From Cellulophaga tyrosinoxydans (GTDB taxonomy: Bacteria > Bacteroidota > Bacteroidia > Flavobacteriales > Flavobacteriaceae), in assembly GCF_900176415.1 (NCBI RefSeq), contig NZ_FWXO01000003.1, positions 251,515 to 315,514 of the forward strand: a DNA stretch of 64,000 nucleotides. Reading direction: 5' to 3'. Both the position numbers and the translations under genes were made by a program. This document shows, one piece after another, positions 8,323 through 16,635 of this stretch. How positions within the stretch are numbered: the first letter of the stretch is position 1; every line of letters begins with the position of its first letter. A model generated the notes under the pieces. That model was not told where the DNA came from and searched no databases. It worked only from the letters and a program-made list of their open reading frames with translations.

Positions 8323-9207
8323 TTATTTTCTACTTCTATGTCGTTCTCTAGCCAATAGTGTGTTTTTAAGCAGCATAGCAATAGTCATTGGGCCAACACC
8401 TCCAGGAACAGGTGTAATAAATGAAGCCTTTTTACTCACGTTTTCAAAATCCACATCACCAGTTATATAATACCCTTTTTCTTTAGTATCATCTGTTACT
8501 CTGGTTATACCCACGTCTATAATTACAGCGTCGTCTTTAACCATTTCTGCTTTTAAGAAATTAGGCACCCCTAAGGCTGAGATAACAATATCTGCTTGAG
8601 AAATGATTTGAGTAATATTTTTAGTATGGCTATGCGTAAGTGTAACTGTCGAGTTTCCAGGCCATCCTTTACGCCCCATTAAAATACTCATAGGTCGTCC
8701 AACGATATGACTTCTGCCAATAACAACCGTATGTTTTCCTTTGGTATCAACATTATAGCGCTCTAACAGCTCTAAAATACCAAATGGAGTTGCTGGTATA
8801 AATGTGCTCATGTCTAAAGCCATTTTTCCAAAATTCATTGGATGAAAACCATCTACATCTTTATCAGGGTCTACGGCCAATAATACTTTTTGGGTATCTA
8901 TTTGTGGCGGTAAAGGCAATTGCACAATAAAACCATCAATATCATCATTTTGATTGAGTTCTTCTATTTTGTTTAACAACTCTAATTCTGAGGTTGTACT
9001 CGGCATACGAACTAAAGTAGACTCAAAACCAACACGCTCGCAAGATTTTACTTTGCTACCCACATAGGTTAAACTTGCCCCATCATTACCCACAAGAACT
9101 GCCGCTAAATGTGGAACTTTCTCGCCTCTCTCGCGCATTTTAGCAACTTGAACAGATATCTCTTCTTTAATTTCGTTAGATACCTTTTTACCGTCTAATA
9201 ATTTCAT
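8323..9207 (-). CDS. folD: Bifunctional methylenetetrahydrofolate dehydrogenase/cyclohydrolase FolD
   Basis: Interconverts 5,10-methylene-THF and 10-formyl-THF with NADP(H). The family's active-site residues are present: Tyr48 and Lys52 in YVGSKVKSC, Gln96 in VQLPLP, and KDVDGFHP (116-123). The Rossmann part contains VIGRSHIVGRP and the C-terminal signature TPVPGGVGPMT. 294 aa, a typical length. It lies 57 bp downstream of ffh on the same strand and may be co-transcribed with it. The terminator at 8274-8307 follows directly. Confidence 0.98.
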   Translation of the reverse strand: MKLLDGKKVSNEIKEEISVQVAKMRERGEKVPHLAAVLVGNDGASLTYVGSKVKSCERVGFESTLVRMPSTTSELELLNKIEELNQNDDIDGFIVQLPLPPQIDTQKVLLAVDPDKDVDGFHPMNFGKMALDMSTFIPATPFGILELLERYNVDTKGKHTVVIGRSHIVGRPMSILMGRKGWPGNSTVTLTHSHTKNITQIISQADIVISALGVPNFLKAEMVKDDAVIIDVGITRVTDDTKEKGYYITGDVDFENVSKKASFITPVPGGVGPMTIAMLLKNTLLARERHRSRK

Positions 9208-9264
9208 TTTGTTGGCTAGTGTTTATTTAAATAGAAGTGATTGTATATTTTTTTGACTCAAGTT

Positions 9265-10602
9265 TTATTTCATGCCCTTCATGGCACCCATCATCTGCAT
9301 CATTTTTTTACCGCCACCACCTTGCATCATTTTCATCATTTTACTCATTTGATCAAATTGTTTAAGTAATTGATTTACTTCTTGAATTGTTCTACCGCTA
9401 CCCTTTGCAATACGTTTTTTTCTACTTGCGTCTAATTTTGCAGGAGTTGAACGTTCAAGAGGCGTCATGGAGTGTATAATAGCTTCTACATGCTTAAATG
9501 CATCATCATCAATATCTAAACCTTTTAAAGCTTTTCCTGCTCCAGGAATCATCCCCATAAGGTCTTTGATACTACCCATTTTTTTAATCTGCTGTATCTG
9601 ACTCAAGAAATCGTCAAAACCAAACTGATTTTTAGCAATTTTCTTTTGGATTTTTCTGCTCTCCTCTTCATCAAACTGTTCTTGCGCTCTCTCCACAAGT
9701 GATACCACATCACCCATTCCAAGAATACGTTCTGCCATACGTGAAGGATAGAATACATCAATAGCATCCATCTTTTCACCAGTACCTATAAATTTAATTG
9801 GTTTGTTGACAACAGATTTAATAGAAATTGCTGCTCCACCTCGGGTATCACCATCTAATTTGGTAAGAATTACCCCATCAAAATTTAGAATATCATTAAA
9901 AGCCTTTGCTGTATTTACAGCATCTTGCCCTGTCATGGCATCTACAACAAATAAGGTTTCTTGCGGTTGAATTGCTTTGTGGATATTAGCAATTTCATTC
10001 ATCATTTCTTCATCAACAGCTAAACGTCCAGCGGTATCGATAATGACTACATTATGCCCGTTTGCTTTAGCGTAGGCAATACCTGCTTTAGAAATTGCTA
10101 CCGGATCGGTATTTCCGCGATCAGAAAACACCTCAACACCTATTTGTTCCCCTACTACATGTAATTGGTCAACCGCTGCTGGTCTATAAACATCGCAAGC
10201 AACTAATAATGGTTTTTTGGTTTTCTTTGTTTTTAAATAATTAGCTAGTTTCCCAGAAAAGGTTGTTTTACCAGAACCTTGTAATCCAGACATCAATACA
10301 ACCGATGGGGTACCTGACAAATTAATACCTTCAACATCACCTCCCATTAATTGGGTAAGCTCGTCTTTTACCAACTTCACCATTAATTGGCCTGGCTGAA
10401 GTGTAGTTAATACATCTTGGCCTAAGGCTTTTTCTTTTACTGTATTGGTAAATTCTTTGGCTATTTTAAAATTGACATCGGCATCAAGTAAAGCTCTACG
10501 AACTTCTTTTAAAGTTTCAGCAACATTAATTTCTGTGATCTGCCCATGCCCTTTTAGAACATGAAGTGCTTTATCTAACTTTTCGCTTAAATTATCAAAC
10601 AT
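9265..10602 (-). CDS. ffh: Signal recognition particle GTPase Ffh
   Basis: The 445-aa SRP54 homologue that binds signal sequences and 4.5S RNA and docks to FtsY. N domain 1-90; G domain with G1 GLQGSGKTT (106-114), RGG-loop region GDTRGGAA, DTAGR and TKLDGD; C-terminal M domain with the expected Met-rich helices and a tail of alternating MMKMM and Gly runs. Full length. Its -7 box lies at 10636-10629, giving a leader of about 20 nt. folD follows on the same strand. Confidence 0.98.
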   Translation of the reverse strand: MFDNLSEKLDKALHVLKGHGQITEINVAETLKEVRRALLDADVNFKIAKEFTNTVKEKALGQDVLTTLQPGQLMVKLVKDELTQLMGGDVEGINLSGTPSVVLMSGLQGSGKTTFSGKLANYLKTKKTKKPLLVACDVYRPAAVDQLHVVGEQIGVEVFSDRGNTDPVAISKAGIAYAKANGHNVVIIDTAGRLAVDEEMMNEIANIHKAIQPQETLFVVDAMTGQDAVNTAKAFNDILNFDGVILTKLDGDTRGGAAISIKSVVNKPIKFIGTGEKMDAIDVFYPSRMAERILGMGDVVSLVERAQEQFDEEESRKIQKKIAKNQFGFDDFLSQIQQIKKMGSIKDLMGMIPGAGKALKGLDIDDDAFKHVEAIIHSMTPLERSTPAKLDASRKKRIAKGSGRTIQEVNQLLKQFDQMSKMMKMMQGGGGKKMMQMMGAMKGMK

Positions 10603-10628
10603 AATAGTACCTTAATTATCAAGTGCTG

Positions 10629-10636
10629 CAAATTTA
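10629..10636 (-). promoter_or_regulatory. ffh -7 promoter box TAAATTTG
   Basis: The minus-strand TAAATTTG is an exact TAnnTTTG match, 26 nt before the ffh ATG. It lies between the ffh start and the terminator of the upstream lipoprotein gene, the expected place for a promoter. No clear -33 TTTG is seen. Confidence 0.6.
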
Positions 10637-10683
10637 ATAATAACAATGGGAAGTGCGAACTTAGTTTGTAAAAATATAAACAC

Positions 10684-10719
10684 AAAAAAAGGGTAACCTT
10701 TAAAAGTTACCCCTTTTTT
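10684..10719 (-). terminator. Intrinsic terminator of the repeat lipoprotein gene
   Basis: Stem GGGTAAC (10691-10697) / GTTACCC (10706-10712) with an 8-nt loop, flanked by seven A before and CTTTTTT after. It therefore works on both strands. It sits 31 bp past the stop of the 569-aa lipoprotein gene and separates it from ffh. Confidence 0.88.
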
Positions 10720-10749
10720 GAGATTAAGTTCCCTTATTTCTAGTAACGA

Positions 10750-12459
10750 CTAGCACATCTTAGTCAAAACTATGATTTCTTCTCCTCTTTTTAATTTAAA
10801 AAATCCGTCTCCACATTCAATAACTGTCCACTCCCCGATATAATTTGCTAGAGTCATGCTCAAATCATTGAATTTCAATACATTTCCGTTTATAGCCCAG
10901 TTTCCTTCATCAACTACTGTATCATTTGGATTGTGAACATGAATATTCATATTTGAGAAATCTATTTTTAAATCTTGGAAAAAATTACCTTCTTCATCAG
11001 TGATTTTCCATTTACAATTCTGAATTAGTTGTGCAATGTACCCTTCTGAACATTCCGTACCTGAAGTTTCGCAATCTCTTTCAAGAATTAATTCGTAACC
11101 AGTTCCTGGTATTCCGAACTTTAAACGTTCATCCGCTAAATCCACCAATGGCCACTCAAAATTTAAATCTTGTTCTGAGCCCATAGTTATTGCCATTACA
11201 ACAACACCTTGATCATTTGTTTGAATCATCCAAGTACCTTCAGACACTATGCCATCTTTACTTAAAGTAACAACATTATTGGCTTTAAATTTAAAATCGT
11301 AACCTAATAATCTTTCTACACTAGTGCCATTTACAAAGACTTTGGCAATTTCCCAATTACATTCTTTCAAAATAGTTCGTAATCTATCTGGAATATTGGC
11401 AATAACATCACAGTATTTCTTCATAATGATTCTATCACCATCGCCAGCATACAATTTTATTTTTCCTTCCTCTAATTCGTATACTAACCACTCCAATGTA
11501 AAGTCTACTAATGTATCAAAACTCAAGGTTAATTTAACTCTGTTTTCTCCTGCAGTAGTATTCCAAGTTCCTGTTAAAATATTTCCTTGTCTGTCATAAA
11601 CTTTAACTTCTCCATTCTCTTTAAAGTTCATTACATATTCAAAATACTGATCTGTTTGACTTTCATTATTTCTCTTAACCTCCCTTACGATAAAAGGACA
11701 TTCCATCAAATAATTATCCAAACGTTCTTTATTAAAATCATCATCATTATAATCATTATCATCATCCTCGTCGCAAGAATCCTTAGCACTTCTTATAGCA
11801 TTAGCCAATTCAGCATGTGTATTTACAGTGATTTTTGAACCATCATATAATTCTAACTTCACAGGGAATTCCAAACTAACCACATCGTCATCGCCTAAGT
11901 CATGAAAAAATCTTCGTAATTGTCTATCATTTTCAACAACTACACTTCCTGTTTTTTGCTTGTTAATATCAAACGTGTAAAAAGTTAATGGAAATACAAA
12001 ATCAATACACTCAATATCATCATCATCTCCACCTTCTACGCAATCTTCGGCAATTTCTTTTAACTGATTTACATTCGCTATTACAACCTCAGTAAAATCA
12101 GACAAAGTAATTGTTATTGGAAAAATAATGTCTAAAATATCCTCATCATCATCTAATTGATCAAAAATTTTCTCTATTACTTTTAAATCCTCAACAGAAT
12201 CAATAGTAATTTCTAATCCATTCACCTCTACTGTATATGGAAATTGTATTGCAATACAACTAGATCCATCCACTATATTATCATAAGAACCATCATTTGC
12301 ACTGGTTTGTATAATAAGTTCCGCTGTACTTGATGTAGCAGTAATTGTAGTTTGATCTTCTACAGTTGGTAATTCTTCAAACTCAGATTGGCATGAAGCA
12401 AATAATAAAGCAACAATAAGTAGGCTTAATGATGCAAGATTTTTGAATAAAGTTTTCAT
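10750..12459 (-). CDS. Repeat-rich acidic lipoprotein, divergent partner of an ECF sigma operon
   Basis: A 569-aa lipoprotein (lipobox LFASC, Cys23). I start at 12459 (MKTLFKN) because the longer in-frame ATG at 12558 would place a Bacteroidota signal sequence in mid-protein. Two repeat families are visible. Residues 65-230 hold four modules with a Phe-Pro core at 73, 113, 156 and 198 (spacing 40-43). Residues 254-569 hold three modules, each running from Cys to Cys (254-350, 367-463, 482-569), with a G(T/N)W core at W299, W410 and W521, exactly 111 apart. The latter look lipocalin-like. Asp-rich linkers (about 102-106, 145-148, 228-240) may bind Ca2+ or metal. No named family recognised. It is transcribed away from the sigma gene, from a promoter motif shared with the anti-sigma operon. 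Confidence 0.85.
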   Translation of the reverse strand: MKTLFKNLASLSLLIVALLFASCQSEFEELPTVEDQTTITATSSTAELIIQTSANDGSYDNIVDGSSCIAIQFPYTVEVNGLEITIDSVEDLKVIEKIFDQLDDDEDILDIIFPITITLSDFTEVVIANVNQLKEIAEDCVEGGDDDDIECIDFVFPLTFYTFDINKQKTGSVVVENDRQLRRFFHDLGDDDVVSLEFPVKLELYDGSKITVNTHAELANAIRSAKDSCDEDDDNDYNDDDFNKERLDNYLMECPFIVREVKRNNESQTDQYFEYVMNFKENGEVKVYDRQGNILTGTWNTTAGENRVKLTLSFDTLVDFTLEWLVYELEEGKIKLYAGDGDRIIMKKYCDVIANIPDRLRTILKECNWEIAKVFVNGTSVERLLGYDFKFKANNVVTLSKDGIVSEGTWMIQTNDQGVVVMAITMGSEQDLNFEWPLVDLADERLKFGIPGTGYELILERDCETSGTECSEGYIAQLIQNCKWKITDEEGNFFQDLKIDFSNMNIHVHNPNDTVVDEGNWAINGNVLKFNDLSMTLANYIGEWTVIECGDGFFKLKRGEEIIVLTKMC

Positions 12460-12492
12460 ATTGATTTGGTTTTTTATGTTATTCAGTATTAA

Positions 12493-12518
12493 AACAACCC
12501 ATTTAAAAAATACCCTAC
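12493..12518 (-). promoter_or_regulatory. Candidate ECF promoter of the repeat lipoprotein (GTAGGGT-N14-TTGTT)
   Basis: On the minus strand GTAGGGT (12518-12512) is followed after exactly 14 nt by TTGTT (12497-12493), then TTAATAC. The same two blocks at the same spacing precede the anti-sigma gene. The distance from TTGTT to the ATG is 34 nt. Inference: a -35/-10 pair recognised by the adjacent ECF sigma factor. Confidence 0.6.
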
Positions 12519-12542
12519 CTATTATTTTAATTATTTTTAAAA

Positions 12543-12550
12543 TATCTTTG
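12543..12550 (+). promoter_or_regulatory. -7 promoter box TATCTTTG of the ECF sigma gene
   Basis: An exact TAnnTTTG match ending 26 nt before the ATG at 12577. It suggests that the sigma gene itself is read by the housekeeping sigma, unlike its two targets. No -33 TTTG is visible. Confidence 0.55.
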
Positions 12551-12576
12551 AGAAACACAATTATACTTTAGAATAA

Positions 12577-13086
12577 ATGGATTCCAAAACGGATAATGTA
12601 TGCGAAGAACAAGTTTACAACGCGCTCTTTAAGGCTAATTCTAAAACGATATTTAATTACATATATTATAAATTTGGCAATGAAGAAAAAGCTTACGATG
12701 CTGTACAAGAGGCATTTATAAAACTTTGGGAAAATTGCGCAAAAGTAACTCCCCACAAAGCCAAGGCATATGTATCTACCATTGCTAACAATTTGTATTT
12801 AAATGTTATAAAAGCTGAAAAAGTTAGATTAAAATATGCTGATAAGTCTTTAGCTATTTCCAATGAATCGCCAGAATATATTTTGGAAGAGAAACAATTT
12901 CATGAAAAGCTAGAAAAAGCATTAGCTGATTTACCAGAAAACCAAAGAACAACTTTTTTATTAAACAGAATTGATGGTAAAAAATATGCAGAAATTGCAG
13001 AAATGGAAAATGTAAGTGTTAAAGCGATTGAAAAACGCATGCATCTTGCATTAAAAACATTAAGAGAAAAGATAGAGGGAATTTAA
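12577..13086 (+). CDS. ECF-type RNA polymerase sigma factor (FecI-like)
   Basis: A 169-aa sigma-70 family factor with regions 2 and 4 only. Region 2 about 18-85 contains AYDAVQEAFIKLWEN (40-54), the core-binding helix, and AKAYVSTIANNLYLN. Region 4 about 108-165 has LADLPENQRTTFLLNRIDGKKYAEIAE and the recognition helix VSVKAIEKRM. It is followed by a FecR anti-sigma and an STN-domain TonB receptor, the layout of Bacteroidota cell-surface signalling. It is read from its own TATCTTTG promoter. Likely targets are the operon at 13188 and the divergent lipoprotein. Confidence 0.92.
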   Translation: MDSKTDNVCEEQVYNALFKANSKTIFNYIYYKFGNEEKAYDAVQEAFIKLWENCAKVTPHKAKAYVSTIANNLYLNVIKAEKVRLKYADKSLAISNESPEYILEEKQFHEKLEKALADLPENQRTTFLLNRIDGKKYAEIAEMENVSVKAIEKRMHLALKTLREKIEGI

Positions 13087-13139
13087 TGTATGATTTCCAG
13101 TATTATCAAAAAAAAATTAAAACTAAATAATAAATTAAA

Positions 13140-13165
13140 GTAGGGTTTTATACCACCTAATTGTT
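13140..13165 (+). promoter_or_regulatory. Candidate ECF promoter of the anti-sigma/TonB-receptor operon
   Basis: GTAGGGT (13140-13146), 14 nt, TTGTT (13161-13165), then ATAAATAC. This is the same bipartite arrangement as upstream of the divergent lipoprotein. The ATG of the anti-sigma gene is 22 nt after TTGTT. It lies in the 101-bp gap that separates the sigma gene from the anti-sigma gene, so the latter has its own start point. Confidence 0.6.
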
Positions 13166-13187
13166 ATAAATACATAAAGCATTAAGT

Positions 13188-14102
13188 ATGCAAGAAAATT
13201 ACTTAGCCAAATGGCTCAACAACGAATTAACTAAAGAGGAACTTGAAGTGTTCAAAAACACTGACGAGTATGCCTCATACAAGAAAATTGCAGATGCCTC
13301 TAGCAAACTGCAAGCACCTAATTTTGATATAGACAAAGCTTTAAATGACAGCATTGCTAATAGACCTACTTCTAAAGATGTTAAAGTAATACGTTTAAAT
13401 CCGTTTAAAAAGCTACTGCGTATTGCAGCTGTGGTTTTGGTGCTTGTAACAGGCTCTTATTTTTACTATAATTCACTAGACGAGACTTTAAAAACAGATT
13501 TGGCAGAAAACAAAAGTTTGGTTTTACCCGATGCTTCTACGGTTTTTTTAAATGCAGATTCTAAACTATCCTACAACAAAAACAATTGGGATGAAAACAG
13601 AAAAATTTCTTTAAATGGTGAGGCTTATTTTAAGGTTGCTAAAGGAAAAAAATTTACTGTTGAAACCTCAGAGGGGTTGGTTACTGTACTCGGCACACAG
13701 TTTAATGTAGAAAATAGAAAAGGTTTTTTTGAAGTTACCTGTTACGAAGGCTTAGTAAGTGTTACCCATAAAAACAAAACTATTAAGTTACCAGGAGGAA
13801 ATTCGTTTTTGGTAATTAATAATGAAATAATTGCAACTGAAGCCCCAAATACTTCAGCACCTTCTTGGATAACCAATGAAAGTACTTTTAAAAGTATTCC
13901 TATGCTTTATGTAATTCAAGAATTTGAACGACAATATAATATTACGGTTGACACCAAAAACATAGACACCAATATTTTATATACTGGAACTTTTACCAAT
14001 AAAAATATAGAACTTGCTCTAAAAAGTATATGTCTTCCTAACCAAATAAAGTTTAAATTAGAGAAGAATAAAGTGCTTTTGTATGCCGAAAACGCACCTT
14101 AA
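13188..14102 (+). CDS. FecR-family anti-sigma factor with DUF4974
   Basis: A 304-aa inner-membrane regulator. Cytoplasmic part 1-75 (sigma-binding), one transmembrane helix about 76-94 (LLRIAAVVLVLVTGSYFYY), periplasmic FecR domain about 103-200 (LPDASTVFLNADSKLSY, FTVETSEGLVTVLGTQFNV), and C-terminal DUF4974 about 232-300 (FKSIPMLYVIQEFERQYNI, with YTGTFTN). It senses the STN domain of the receptor and holds or activates the sigma factor. The following receptor gene begins inside its last 20 nt, in another frame. Confidence 0.93.
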   Translation: MQENYLAKWLNNELTKEELEVFKNTDEYASYKKIADASSKLQAPNFDIDKALNDSIANRPTSKDVKVIRLNPFKKLLRIAAVVLVLVTGSYFYYNSLDETLKTDLAENKSLVLPDASTVFLNADSKLSYNKNNWDENRKISLNGEAYFKVAKGKKFTVETSEGLVTVLGTQFNVENRKGFFEVTCYEGLVSVTHKNKTIKLPGGNSFLVINNEIIATEAPNTSAPSWITNESTFKSIPMLYVIQEFERQYNITVDTKNIDTNILYTGTFTNKNIELALKSICLPNQIKFKLEKNKVLLYAENAP

Positions 14103-16635
14103 TAATTATCGTTTTTATTTATTAGTAGCCTTCTTTTCTATATCCTTATTATGCAACGGACAGGAAAAAAGCACAGCTCCTATACCATTAATTACCTTTT
14201 TAGAAGAATTAGAAAATAAGTTTCAAATTAAGTTTTCATACCTTGATGAAGACCTAAAAGATTTCCAAGTTAAAAAATTAGATTCAGACAATTTAAAGGA
14301 TATTTTAACCAGTCTAAAAAATCAAACTAATTTATCCTTTTTAAAACTAGATGATCGCTATTATTCTATAACCAGTCAAAACATAACCATTTGTGCTCAG
14401 GTATTTGATAATTTTATGCAAAGTACCCTGCCCAATGCAAGTGTTCAGGTTTTAGAACCCTCAATATCAATAGCAACAGATGAATCAGGAACTTTTATTT
14501 TAGAAGACATTCCAAGAAAAGCAGTAATAGAAATTAGACATATAGGCTTTAAACCGCTTTTCATAACAGCTGAAGATCTTATTAAAAAAGGCAATTGTTC
14601 TAAAATACCTTTGTCACAAATATATCAGGAGTTAAAAGAAGTAATTGTTTATAAATTTTTAACCACTGGTATTCTAAAACAGCAAGATGCTAGTATACTA
14701 TTAAAAACCAAAGATTTTGGTATTTTACCAGGGCAAATAGAGCCCGATGTTCTACAAACAGTACAAGCATTACCCGGAATTAAAAGCATAGATGAAACCG
14801 TATCCGATATTAATGTACGCGGAGGTACAAACGATCAAAACTTAATTCTTTGGGATGGGATAAAAATGTATCAATCTGGGCATTTTTTTGGTTTAATTTC
14901 AGCTTTCAATCCTTACTTAACCGAAAAAGTTACCACTATCAAAAATGGTACAAGCGCGGCATTTGGAGATGGCGTAAGTAGCGTTATCAGTATGGAAACC
15001 AAAGACGAACTTTCAGATACCTTTTATGGCGGTGGCGGCATTAATTTAATTAGCGGAGATGCCTACGGTCAAATCCCTATTTCAGATAAATTAGGGCTTC
15101 AATTTTCCGGAAGAAGATCAATTACAGATTTTCTAAACACCCCTACTTATAAGAGGTTTTATGAACGTGCATTTCAAGACACTGAAGTGAACAGCAATAA
15201 TCCTAACCCAGATGAATTTATCAGAAATGAAGATTTTTACTTTTATGACTTTTCTGGAAAATTGTTATTTGATGTTAATGATACACACAAATTAAGACTA
15301 AATCTTATCGCTATAAATAATTTTTTAGACTATCAAGAAACCAATACAAATACCAATGAAACCACCCAAAGTGGACTCGCACAAACAAATTTCTCGATTG
15401 GTGGTAATCTTAATAGTTTTTGGAATGCTGATTTTTCTACCTTCTTAAATGTTTATTACACTTCATATAATTTAGACTCTCAGAACATAAAACTAAATCC
15501 TAGTCAACAATTATATCAGAATAACAAGGTCTTAGAAACAGCTATACACTTGAGATCTAATTATGTTTTTTCTAATCTTATTTCATGGGAAAATGGATAT
15601 CAGTTTAATGAAGTTGGAATCACCAATTTTACGAACGTTACGCAACCTCCCTACAGAAGTAATATTAAAGGAGTTATTAGAACACATGCCTTATTTTCGG
15701 AGTTTACTTATGCCTCTGAAAACGAAAAATTTTGGATTAGAAGTGGCGCTCGACTTAATTTTATTGAAAATATAGATACCTTTAAGAAGCTTTTAATTGA
15801 ACCAAGATTAAACTTAAACTACGAACTTGCAGAGGATGTTACGTTAGAATTACAGGGAGAATTTAAAAACCAAACTACAAATCAAGTAATAGATTTAAAA
15901 CAAAACTTTCTAGGAATTGAAAAAAGAAGATGGGTGTTATCAGATGATAATACACTACCTGTTACTCAAAGCAAACAAGCCTCTCTAGGCATAAGCTATG
16001 ATAAAAATAAACTCTTTATTGGCCTTGAAGGCTTCTATAAATTTGTAAATGGTATTAGTACATCAACACAAGGATTCCAAAATGAAGATCAATTTAATGG
16101 CGAAATTGGAAAATACACCGTCAATGGTTTAGAATTTCTTATTAATCAGAAATCAAAAAATTTAAGCAACTGGTTTAGTTATACTTACAACAATAACAGC
16201 TATACATTTGAAACGCTAAATCCTCAAAAATTCCCTAATAATATAGATATAAAACATACTTTAACATTTGCCAGCACGTACACTTATGAAAATGTAAAAC
16301 TTGGTATAGGCTTAAACTACCACACAGGAAGACCATTTACAAAGCCTCAAGAAAACAATGCTGTGAATACCTCAACTTTTCCGTATACTATAAACTATCA
16401 AAGTCCTAATAGTAGTCGTATTAAAGACTATATTAGGGCTGATGCGTCTGCTGTTTATGATTTTAAAATTAGTGAGCGTATAGACGCTTCTTTTGGCGCA
16501 TCTGTTCTAAACCTTTTAAATAGAAAAAACACGTTAAATACGTATTACAGATTAAATGATGCCGATGAAGTAGAAACTATAGAAAACATTTCATTAGGCA
16601 TAACCCCTAATTTTAGTTTTCGCATTTTCTTTTAA
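14083..16635 (+). CDS. TonB-dependent receptor with STN signalling domain
   Basis: An 850-aa outer-membrane protein. Signal peptide about 1-27 (hydrophobic core YLLVAFFSISLL); secretin/TonB short N-terminal (STN) domain about 33-95 (ITFLEELENKFQIKFSYL); carboxypeptidase-like Ig fold about 103-178; plug about 205-320 (DVLQTVQALPGIKSIDETVSDINVRGG split over 222-247); beta-barrel to the terminal aromatic RIFF. The STN domain marks it as a transducer for the FecR protein encoded just upstream (20-nt overlap). No SusD-type gene accompanies it; the divergent lipoprotein is the obvious candidate partner. The ligand is unknown. Confidence 0.92.
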   Translation: MPKTHLNNYRFYLLVAFFSISLLCNGQEKSTAPIPLITFLEELENKFQIKFSYLDEDLKDFQVKKLDSDNLKDILTSLKNQTNLSFLKLDDRYYSITSQNITICAQVFDNFMQSTLPNASVQVLEPSISIATDESGTFILEDIPRKAVIEIRHIGFKPLFITAEDLIKKGNCSKIPLSQIYQELKEVIVYKFLTTGILKQQDASILLKTKDFGILPGQIEPDVLQTVQALPGIKSIDETVSDINVRGGTNDQNLILWDGIKMYQSGHFFGLISAFNPYLTEKVTTIKNGTSAAFGDGVSSVISMETKDELSDTFYGGGGINLISGDAYGQIPISDKLGLQFSGRRSITDFLNTPTYKRFYERAFQDTEVNSNNPNPDEFIRNEDFYFYDFSGKLLFDVNDTHKLRLNLIAINNFLDYQETNTNTNETTQSGLAQTNFSIGGNLNSFWNADFSTFLNVYYTSYNLDSQNIKLNPSQQLYQNNKVLETAIHLRSNYVFSNLISWENGYQFNEVGITNFTNVTQPPYRSNIKGVIRTHALFSEFTYASENEKFWIRSGARLNFIENIDTFKKLLIEPRLNLNYELAEDVTLELQGEFKNQTTNQVIDLKQNFLGIEKRRWVLSDDNTLPVTQSKQASLGISYDKNKLFIGLEGFYKFVNGISTSTQGFQNEDQFNGEIGKYTVNGLEFLINQKSKNLSNWFSYTYNNNSYTFETLNPQKFPNNIDIKHTLTFASTYTYENVKLGIGLNYHTGRPFTKPQENNAVNTSTFPYTINYQSPNSSRIKDYIRADASAVYDFKISERIDASFGASVLNLLNRKNTLNTYYRLNDADEVETIENISLGITPNFSFRIFF

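Noticed and set aside
11740-11780. ATC/ATT-rich stretch that looks like a microsatellite
   Set aside because: It is in frame and encodes the Asp-rich linker of the lipoprotein; not a separate repeat element.
12460-12558. N-terminal extension of the repeat lipoprotein to an upstream ATG
   Set aside because: It would bury the lipoprotein signal and overlap both the candidate ECF promoter and the sigma gene's -7 box.
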